Source: an uncultured Chthonomonas sp.
GTDB taxonomy: Bacteria; Armatimonadota; Chthonomonadetes; Chthonomonadales; Chthonomonadaceae
Reading direction: 5' to 3'
Assembly: GCA_903859705.1 (NCBI GenBank)
Contig: CAIONQ010000067.1
Coordinates: forward strand, 1 to 50,092
DNA length: 50,092 bases
Under the pieces are notes generated by a model. That model had not been told where the DNA came from, did not search any database, and was given only the letters and a program-made list of their open reading frames with translations. This document shows positions 43,932-50,092 of the stretch, piece by piece (position 1 is the stretch's first letter; every line of letters begins with the position of its first letter). The position numbers and the translations under genes are program-made.

Positions 43932-46900
43932 CTAATGATGGCCGGTTGATATCTGAAGCTCAACGCTCAGAATTTTCTTTTCGCCAGCAGAGTTGCCTGC
44001 AATCTCTATTACGTTCTCTTCCCCGAAGCGCAGCAATGGCGATATCTCAAACCGAAACAGATGCGTTCGCCACAACTCTCCTGTTTTGATAAGGCTGCCA
44101 TTGATCAAGACGGAGAATCGATCTCCCGTTGCCTCAATACACAGGGTAACTTGCTTATCCCGATGCTCTGCATTCAAGTGTATCTGCTTCACAAAGTACT
44201 GCCCCTTTGCCGTGCCCGGCAACGAGACCAGCTCTCCACGCTTTGTTGGCGAGGAATCGGCGCGCCACGTCCCACTCAGATCAATGCGTTGTACTGCCTT
44301 AAGATCCGGACCGCAGTTCAGCCATATAGGCCCTCTGCAGCCCATAAGGGTGCAATGACTCTGAATATCCAGCGTGAGCACATGGCTTGTGCCTGGCTGC
44401 AGCAGCCCCCCGAATGCTTCCTGATACGGACCATCTGCGGTTTTACGCCCATTTTCCCAGGGACTGCCATCCAGAAATATTCGGGTTTCGTGGAAGAACT
44501 GTGCATAGGGCACATCGGCACAGAGCATTACGTCTCGACCCTGCCACCCGGCAGGCACGGTAAACTTACGCCGCAAAATTATTCGCTTAACGCCCTTATT
44601 TCCTGGGAAGAGCCACAGACCAAGGGTGCGGCGCTCCCATTGTTTATCATCCAGTTCCGTGGCCGCAAGGGCAGCCGCTTCTCCATCACTCAGACCATCC
44701 GCACGCTTGTACGCCCAGCCATCACACAACTCCAGCGTGTTGATCTGCATCTGCTGTGGAGTTGGCAACGCATGCACCGGGGGAGTGGTTGTGCCCTGCC
44801 ACCACCCCGCCTGCAGCTGCAGCCACTCTGCAGGAGCGTGCAGCAGCTGTTTGGCACTGCGAATGGAAACGAACATCCGGGTTTCGTGCCGATTCAGGTG
44901 GATGTTTATGAGCTCCCAATGACTGTAGCCCGTTGCGCTCTCCGGGGTAAGAGCTTCCCCGCTGAGCACATCGGTAAGCGTTCCGGGATTTACGCCCGGC
45001 AGAAAGCTGAGATCTGTGGTGTAATCTTCATCCGATTCGTTAAACAGCACCCACAGATCGTGCAGGCCTGCATTGCCTACAAAATGCCGAAAATGCAGCC
45101 CCCGGAGAGGAGTGGCCATTGCGGGCACCCTGTCTGTAACGCCGAAATGGCGCAGCAGCGGAGCAATAAGTCGCACAAACGCATCTCCATTTACCTCTGG
45201 CCCAAGCACTACAATGCTGCCCTTGCCAACCTTTCGAGTTATTACAGCGGCACTGTGGGCATCATCGTCCCAGATTAGCAATGTCTTGCAGTCGGCAGCA
45301 GCTGGGGTAAGCCGCAGCCCGCCGCACCGCAGTGCTTCTGTAGATAACATCGCGGGTTCATGGAACCCGGCGGAGGCATCCGGGTACACAACCTGGCCAG
45401 CAGCTGCTTTTGCAGAACGCCCATCTCCCCAGCCGAATATGCCAGCAATCTTCACCCCGGCAAGGCGGCTCAGCATCCACTTATCCGGCTCAAGCGGGGT
45501 ATGGCGCCCCGTTTGCCCGAAGGTAATGAAAATGCCGCCTGCCCGCACATAGGCCTCGATGCCGGACGCAAGCCGCTCATCCATAAAGCAGGTATTGCTA
45601 TCGATAATAACCCGGTAGCGCTGTGCGGCTCCTGTTTCAAAATCATGCGGGTTAACTCCCACCCGTGGGCAATGGTTCAGTAACTGGGTGGCCGCATTGA
45701 ATACCGACTCGTATCCACCACGCTGCGCCCCCTCCGGGCTAAATGGAAAATCGGGCAGCCAGCCGCTGCGCAGGCTGAATAGAACTGCCGTTTGAGGGAA
45801 AGGCGCGTGGTATTTCCCCACCATTTCGTACATTTTTCGGCAAGCTTCAAACCGTTTAAGAACCTCCGGATTCCAGGCAATTTCTCCCCAGCTTTGGAAG
45901 TAGTGCACGCCGTTTACACCTTCGGTGATCCACCTACCCCAGAACAGCTGCAACTCCCGCTCATTCGGCGCGCCATTGCCCGGCTCGGCGGTAACGGGCA
46001 GGCGTGCCCCGCCCATCATCAGGCTGTTGGCTTCTGTCCAATACCCGGCCATGCCCCCGGTATCATGAAACCGGCCACCGTACTTCTGGCAGATCTTGCG
46101 CACGGGCTCAAAATAGTCATCGGCAGCCATGAAGTTTATGGATCTGTGCGGATCAACCTGCCGAATCATATCTGCACCGCGCTCTATCTGCCTTCCCCGG
46201 CTCTCAACCTGAAACTCCACAAAATCTACCCAACGTGCATTCTCACCCACATTCCCATCTTGCATATACTTGCGAATGCGAGCCTTTGTGATGTATATGC
46301 GATAACAGCAAATCCCCCTGGGCAGCAGCAGTGAAATCTGGTTTTCGCCGGCATGGAGCATGCCTGCAACATCGAATTCACTCCAGTGCCTGTCGTTTGC
46401 GTTATGGCTTGTTTGCCGCGTGCACGCGTCTCCATTTACATATAGAACCGTAGCATCCTTATCCCGATTCGCCATATCCCATACAACCAGCGTAATTTGT
46501 GGGGCATGCTTTAGCCATTGTTCTGATATTGTGATGTGCCGCCGAAACAGGCGAGGGCTGCGAGCAAGGGATAACTGCCTGTCCGACCCTGGCATTGTAA
46601 ATAGGTCCCACTCAGAATCATCATAATCACGTTGATACCATTCCTCAGGAACTGGTGCCGTGGGCGGCGGTGAAGGAAGTCCCCTGGCTTCATCAAGAGT
46701 GTAAGTGTGCCAATCTGGCGCAGGAACGGCCCGGGTACGCCACTCGGCTTGCAGATCCAGCGCATCGTTGCTGGCATCCCCGGTGCGATTAAAACCGACA
46801 AACTCCGCAATCTCCGGCAGCCGAATATCTTGCCAGCTCTTGAGCGCATCCTCGCGGCCAAACCATCGCCGAGATAGTGCAGCAAGAGAAGGGAAACGCT

Positions 46901-47930
46901 GCTTGAGAAACCTGCCATATGCAGCATTTGCATGCGGCCCGTAATCCAGGAAAAACTTTTGAGGAGACTCGTATGTTTCGCCGTGCGGCTCCAGCCACCC
47001 AACAATGTTAGGGTCGGCGGCAAATCTCCTCACCGTATGCTGAAACACACCCAGCACAGCATCTTCGGCCTCATCGGAAAGCCAGGAAATGGCGCTGAGG
47101 CCAGTAGAATCGTGCCCAACCCCGTAGTATCCGCCCAGGAACTGCGGCGCCTTTAACATGGTTTGGCCACGCCAACGGTTTGCCAGCCACAGCTGCGGTG
47201 GATTAATTTGCGTATTGATGTGCACGGGTAACTGCATGCGCCGGGCGTTCTCTTGCACCCAGCTCCAGCTCTGTTCCGTGGTAATGCCTTCCGAATTATC
47301 ATCTGGCAGCGGGTAGCTCCACACCACCAGCCCCATATGCTGATCTTTTACAAACTGCAGGCCCGATGTGTAATCAAAGTTCTGATCCAGGTACGGTGTG
47401 TTCGGCGGAGTGGCCTCGGGAGAAAAGTAACAAAGCAGGCCATGTTTATCCCACCTATCCAGCCACATTGGAACGCGGGTACGGGCACGGACTTCCGCTG
47501 GGCGGGTGGTATTGCGGCGCAGGAGGGTAACGATCTCGGTGAGGGAATTACCACTTATGCCAACATAAATGCTTACTTCTGTACGCACGGCGGCACAAAC
47601 TATCGCTGCTCCATTCGGAGTGTGCCATACCGAATATCCTTGTGTATCTGCCACACTGATGCCGGGAATGGCAGCAAGATCGCTGAGGAACTTGGCCTGA
47701 GTTAGCAGCGCTGCAGCAGCCGATTCGCAATGAATGGATGTGAGCATCAGGCCATCTGAGAGGGTGCTGCTGTGTGCCGAGAGTGTGCCGTAGCCATGCA
47801 GGCGGGTTGGTGAAAGCAGCAAAACCGAACCGGCCGCGGCATGCGTGGATACAGATTCTGATAGCGGAACGGTGGCTGCCGATAGAGCAACACCCGTTTT
47901 CAGCAAACACCTTCTGGATAACTTATTCAA
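43932..47930 (-). CDS. Very large Tat-exported GH42-like glycoside hydrolase
   Basis: A 1332-residue protein. LSRRCLLKTGVAL is a Tat signal. After a short N-terminal domain, a barrel part begins (RVPMWLDRWDKHGLLCYF, SGLQFVKDQHMGLVVWS) with a likely acid/base Glu in NIVGWLEPHGET and a likely nucleophile in PVTAEPGNGAPNERE. A jelly-roll module is inserted (about 400-550, LVVWDMANRDKDATVLYVNGD). The trimerisation-like domain (YRVIIDSNTCFMDERLASGIEAYVRAGGIFITFG) follows, then two sugar-binding sandwiches (AGWQGRDVMLCADVPYAQFFHETRIFLDG, SLPGTAKGQYFVKQIHL). This order suits GH42-like beta-galactosidases with added modules. Start is TTG with GGGGAG upstream; an out-of-frame ATG-CTT-TGA overlaps it. 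Specificity is unproven. Confidence 0.78.
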   Translation of the reverse strand: MNKLSRRCLLKTGVALSAATVPLSESVSTHAAAGSVLLLSPTRLHGYGTLSAHSSTLSDGLMLTSIHCESAAAALLTQAKFLSDLAAIPGISVADTQGYSVWHTPNGAAIVCAAVRTEVSIYVGISGNSLTEIVTLLRRNTTRPAEVRARTRVPMWLDRWDKHGLLCYFSPEATPPNTPYLDQNFDYTSGLQFVKDQHMGLVVWSYPLPDDNSEGITTEQSWSWVQENARRMQLPVHINTQINPPQLWLANRWRGQTMLKAPQFLGGYYGVGHDSTGLSAISWLSDEAEDAVLGVFQHTVRRFAADPNIVGWLEPHGETYESPQKFFLDYGPHANAAYGRFLKQRFPSLAALSRRWFGREDALKSWQDIRLPEIAEFVGFNRTGDASNDALDLQAEWRTRAVPAPDWHTYTLDEARGLPSPPPTAPVPEEWYQRDYDDSEWDLFTMPGSDRQLSLARSPRLFRRHITISEQWLKHAPQITLVVWDMANRDKDATVLYVNGDACTRQTSHNANDRHWSEFDVAGMLHAGENQISLLLPRGICCYRIYITKARIRKYMQDGNVGENARWVDFVEFQVESRGRQIERGADMIRQVDPHRSINFMAADDYFEPVRKICQKYGGRFHDTGGMAGYWTEANSLMMGGARLPVTAEPGNGAPNERELQLFWGRWITEGVNGVHYFQSWGEIAWNPEVLKRFEACRKMYEMVGKYHAPFPQTAVLFSLRSGWLPDFPFSPEGAQRGGYESVFNAATQLLNHCPRVGVNPHDFETGAAQRYRVIIDSNTCFMDERLASGIEAYVRAGGIFITFGQTGRHTPLEPDKWMLSRLAGVKIAGIFGWGDGRSAKAAAGQVVYPDASAGFHEPAMLSTEALRCGGLRLTPAAADCKTLLIWDDDAHSAAVITRKVGKGSIVVLGPEVNGDAFVRLIAPLLRHFGVTDRVPAMATPLRGLHFRHFVGNAGLHDLWVLFNESDEDYTTDLSFLPGVNPGTLTDVLSGEALTPESATGYSHWELINIHLNRHETRMFVSIRSAKQLLHAPAEWLQLQAGWWQGTTTPPVHALPTPQQMQINTLELCDGWAYKRADGLSDGEAAALAATELDDKQWERRTLGLWLFPGNKGVKRIILRRKFTVPAGWQGRDVMLCADVPYAQFFHETRIFLDGSPWENGRKTADGPYQEAFGGLLQPGTSHVLTLDIQSHCTLMGCRGPIWLNCGPDLKAVQRIDLSGTWRADSSPTKRGELVSLPGTAKGQYFVKQIHLNAEHRDKQVTLCIEATGDRFSVLINGSLIKTGELWRTHLFRFEISPLLRFGEENVIEIAGNSAGEKKILSVELQISTGHH

Positions 47931-48022
47931 AGCATATCTCCCCTCGGAACAGGGCTTGTTTAACAGGGATTATTGCATTTTAGAAATAGGTTGGCTTAAG
48001 AAGCTGTTAGAAACTACTACCA

Positions 48023-49210
48023 ATGGCGTCAACAACACACACGCAGAGAATACAAAACGGGCTTGAATCTGACATTGGGCCACGTGAAAGAACCGATACA
48101 GTTGAAGGGCTGCACACCCTACGGGCTATGGCTATTCTGCTTGTATTTGCGTACCACTACATGGTGTTTGTGAGCCATGCACCTACGTTTGGCTGGGTGA
48201 GCACTGTTGGTTGGACCGGTGTGGATCTCTTCTTTGTGCTAAGTGGGTACCTGATTGCCAATCAGATCATCGTCGGTGTAAAGAGTGGCAAGAAGCTTTC
48301 CTTAAGCGCATTTTATGGCCGCCGGCTGCTGCGCACTCTGCCGAACTATTATGCTGTGCTTGCGCTCTATCTTGTTTTTCCCATCGCAATGGGAGGTGGA
48401 ACTCTACCACCCGTGTGGAAATTTCTGACATTTGCGCAGAACTATCATTTAGAGCCGGGCACTGCATTCTCACATGCGTGGTCGCTCTGCGTGGAAGAAC
48501 AGTTCTATTTGCTGCTTCCTATTGGCGCTCTCCTCGTAACCCGCCTAAAAGGTTCTGTACGCCAGGTTTGGTGTGTGCTATGCATGTTAACCGCTGTAGG
48601 AATCGCCATCCGATGTGCTCTGTGGCACAGGTTTGGGCCAGAAGCGGACGGTGGGGCTACGGAGTATTACCGAAACATCTATTACGCAACGATTTGTCGG
48701 GCAGATGAGTTTTTGCCCGGTGTTGCGGTGGCAGTAATTAAGAACTGCCATAGTGGAACCTGGGAACGATTGATGAGCAGAGGGAACCTTCTGCTGGCAT
48801 CTGGAATTAGCTGCACTTCCGTTATGTTCTATCTATTGCTGCGCTATTATCAGATAGAAGATTACGGATACGGATTTGCTATGACAGGTTTCGGTTACAC
48901 CCTGATGGCAGCTGCGTTTGCGGTGTTGGTTGCGGCCGCCCTCAGCAAACAAAGCCTGCTGAACCAGGTGCGGATACCGGGGGCGGCGCAGCTTGCAGAG
49001 CTATCCTACGCAATCTACCTTACCCATAAACCAGTATCGACTATGATGCAACGAGCACTCCTGAGGCATGCGATAAGTGCAAGCTCCTATATCGGCATTT
49101 TGATCATCACCTGCACATGCCTTACTGCCGGCTGGATGCTTCATACGCTGATCGAAACCCCATTTATGCGCCTGCGCGGTAAGTACATACCTCGCAACTT
49201 TGTACGCTGA
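48023..49210 (+). CDS. Membrane acyltransferase, family 3 (OafA/YrhL type)
   Basis: A 395-residue membrane protein with about ten hydrophobic segments. The first carries the catalytic His region LRAMAILLVFAYHYMVFV (H45); TGVDLFFVLSGYLI and FYGRRLLRTLPNYY follow, then SHAWSLCVEEQFYLLLPI, all signatures of the family. It would move an acyl group, often acetyl, onto a surface sugar or antibiotic. The first 25 residues are hydrophilic. The ribosome site before ATG 48023 is weak. It is divergent from the GH42-like gene and stands alone. Confidence 0.9.
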   Translation: MASTTHTQRIQNGLESDIGPRERTDTVEGLHTLRAMAILLVFAYHYMVFVSHAPTFGWVSTVGWTGVDLFFVLSGYLIANQIIVGVKSGKKLSLSAFYGRRLLRTLPNYYAVLALYLVFPIAMGGGTLPPVWKFLTFAQNYHLEPGTAFSHAWSLCVEEQFYLLLPIGALLVTRLKGSVRQVWCVLCMLTAVGIAIRCALWHRFGPEADGGATEYYRNIYYATICRADEFLPGVAVAVIKNCHSGTWERLMSRGNLLLASGISCTSVMFYLLLRYYQIEDYGYGFAMTGFGYTLMAAAFAVLVAAALSKQSLLNQVRIPGAAQLAELSYAIYLTHKPVSTMMQRALLRHAISASSYIGILIITCTCLTAGWMLHTLIETPFMRLRGKYIPRNFVR

Positions 49211-49667
49211 ATTAGCGGCGAGTATCTGAACATGAACCGACCAAACGCGAACAGCAGTAAACCGAGCTTTGGAAGAGAAATTGTTAAAAGTACCGACGAT
49301 TACCACGTTTCAGATCCGCCAAACACCAACCGATTAAACGGTTGAGAGTTGTGCGGTAATTGTGAGAGGAAACGTTTTGGGAGGAAACCGCGCTGGGATC
49401 ACCGTATGATGCAGAGGAACCACGGCGTTGCGGCGCCCTGTGAGAATTCAGTGCCCAAAAGGTACGAAGAAGCCCAGCTCTACAAAGTAAATTCTGTAAC
49501 ATATTTTCGACGCAGGTACCCAAAGCGGGCACAGGAAGCGGCGTTTGTTGGCAGCAATCCTCCCTTAGAATTAACAACCCAGGGGCCGATACAATCGCAA
49601 GGTTTTCTTCGGTGAAGCCTTGTGATCTTCATCTGCTCACCCGGGCGGAACAAGCCACCGCCTGTAC

Positions 49668-49717
49668 CGCAGGTAGAAGCATTCCACATCTATTAGCAGC
49701 CATTACAAATTGTTAGC
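49668..49717. repeat. Degenerate 50-bp repeat, copy 1
   Basis: Aligns without gaps to 49801-49850 at about 38 of 50 positions, with shared cores AGCATTCCA and CATTAC. Confidence 0.6.
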
Positions 49718-49800
49718 TGGAAAACATCCCATTGTTATGCTGAACCTGCATCCGAACATATACCTCTAAACAGCTTTCGGCACAAAATCCAAAAACCGGG

Positions 49801-49850
49801 CGCAGATGGCAGCATTCCATATTTATCAACAGTCATTACCATCTGTTACC
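49801..49850. repeat. Degenerate 50-bp repeat, copy 2
   Basis: Second copy, 133 bp from the first, same orientation. Confidence 0.6.
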
Positions 49851-49940
49851 TTCAAGAACATTACGCCTTGAACACAGTGGTCCCATACCCCGGGCCCGAA
49901 AACCCAACCGCGCGCCAGAGCCGCAGGCCCTCTCCAAAGC

Positions 49941-49978
49941 TAAACGCCCCATACACATCATCGTGTACGGGGCGTTTA
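49941..49978 (-). terminator. Terminator of the rRNA operon
   Basis: TAAACGCCCC continues into ATACAC and pairs with GTGTAC and GGGGCGTTTA, one mismatch, loop of six. It lies eight bases beyond the 5S 3' end on the minus strand. Confidence 0.85.
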
Positions 49979-49986
49979 AGGTTATT

Positions 49987-50092
49987 CTGGCGGCTACCTA
50001 TCTTCCCGGAGGGTTGCCCCTCGAGTATTGTCGGCGTAAGTGGGTTTCACTACCGTGTTCGGGATGGGAACGGGTGGGCCACCACTGCTATG
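49987..50092 (-). rRNA. rrf: 5S ribosomal RNA (5' end outside window)
   Basis: Read on the minus strand, the core CCCGTTCCCATCCCGAACACGG is the universal 5S loop B/C segment, followed by ACTCGAGGGGCAACCCTCCGGGAAG (helix IV-V region, split by family convention) and GCCGCCAG at the 3' end, which closes helix I. About ten to fifteen bases at the 5' end are cut off by the window edge. The neighbouring 23S should lie to the right. Confidence 0.95.

Larger units (their letters stand above)
49211..49940. other. Intergenic stretch before the rRNA operon, 0.7 kb
   Basis: No convincing gene. A small hairpin CAACCG/CGGTTG lies at 49327-49344, and two 50-bp degenerate repeats lie at 49668-49717 and 49801-49850. 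The region is downstream of the rRNA operon, which reads from the right edge on the minus strand. Confidence 0.45.

Noticed and set aside
44061-45278. Long plus-strand open frame inside the GH42-like gene
   Set aside because: Antisense to a clear coding region with strong domain content; composition is of a shadow frame.
49349-49615. Plus-strand 88-codon frame near the right end
   Set aside because: No ribosome site, no motif, and composition like non-coding DNA.

Overview
The window reads as a chromosomal segment of a Gram-negative bacterium, most likely of the phylum Armatimonadota. The strongest hint is the prepilin gene at 36262-37071, whose N-terminus combines a type IV pilin methylation motif with the [12 protein letters not shown] signature typical of the abundant DUF1559-like prepilins of that phylum. 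Supporting hints are many secreted glycine-rich proteins, Tat-exported sugar-active enzymes and several TTG starts. The phylum call is inference from protein style, not a measured phylogeny. No phage, transposase, CRISPR array or tRNA was seen. The right edge enters an rRNA operon (5S on the minus strand).

Layout. 1-1413: the tail of an Rhs/YD-repeat protein plus a membrane-anchored unknown protein, in visibly AT-richer DNA. 1414-2549: a gene-poor stretch. 2550-5563 (minus): a PhoP/PhoR-like two-component pair preceded by a four-hexamer Pho-box-like array, then metF behind a 28-bp palindrome. 5907-8452 (plus): a small exported protein, an MFS transporter and a KGG-repeat stress protein with a long structured leader. 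8530-15552 (minus): a galactonate-type dehydratase with a metal-site-dead Nif3/DUF34 protein, a pair of Gly/Met-rich exported paralogues, and a polysaccharide deacetylase with a small exported partner made from a probably leaderless mRNA. 15678-20984: citrate synthase, a coiled-coil exported protein, a repeat-rich gap, an M20 amidohydrolase and a Cys/Met PLP lyase.

21125-26034 (plus): an N-acyl-D-amino-acid deacylase translationally coupled to kynureninase, then kynurenine formamidase and adenylosuccinate lyase. 26120-31451 (minus): a Gfo/Idh/MocA oxidoreductase, an odd GMC-type flavoprotein and a membrane GT2 glycosyltransferase. 31581-35418: an exported Ig-like protein convergent with der-radA. 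35953-37071: a small membrane protein and a prepilin behind a strong sigma70-type promoter. 37135-49210: two very large exported sugar-active enzymes (GH106-like and GH42-like) flanking a MacB-type permease and a Tat-exported bicovalent flavin lipoprotein, then an acyltransferase. The last 0.9 kb holds degenerate repeats, a terminator and the 5S gene.

Working together: the sugar-acid dehydratase, Gfo/Idh oxidoreductase, FAD oxidase, deacetylase and the two large hydrolases suit an organism living on plant or microbial polysaccharides. The kyn genes open tryptophan to anthranilate. The regulatory DNA is unusually legible: Pho boxes, the metF palindrome, extended -10 promoters, a structured leader and clean intrinsic terminators. 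The most promising undescribed items are the structured leader of the KGG gene, the Gly/Met-rich paralogue pair, the dead DUF34 protein coupled to the dehydratase, and the dispersed intergenic repeats.
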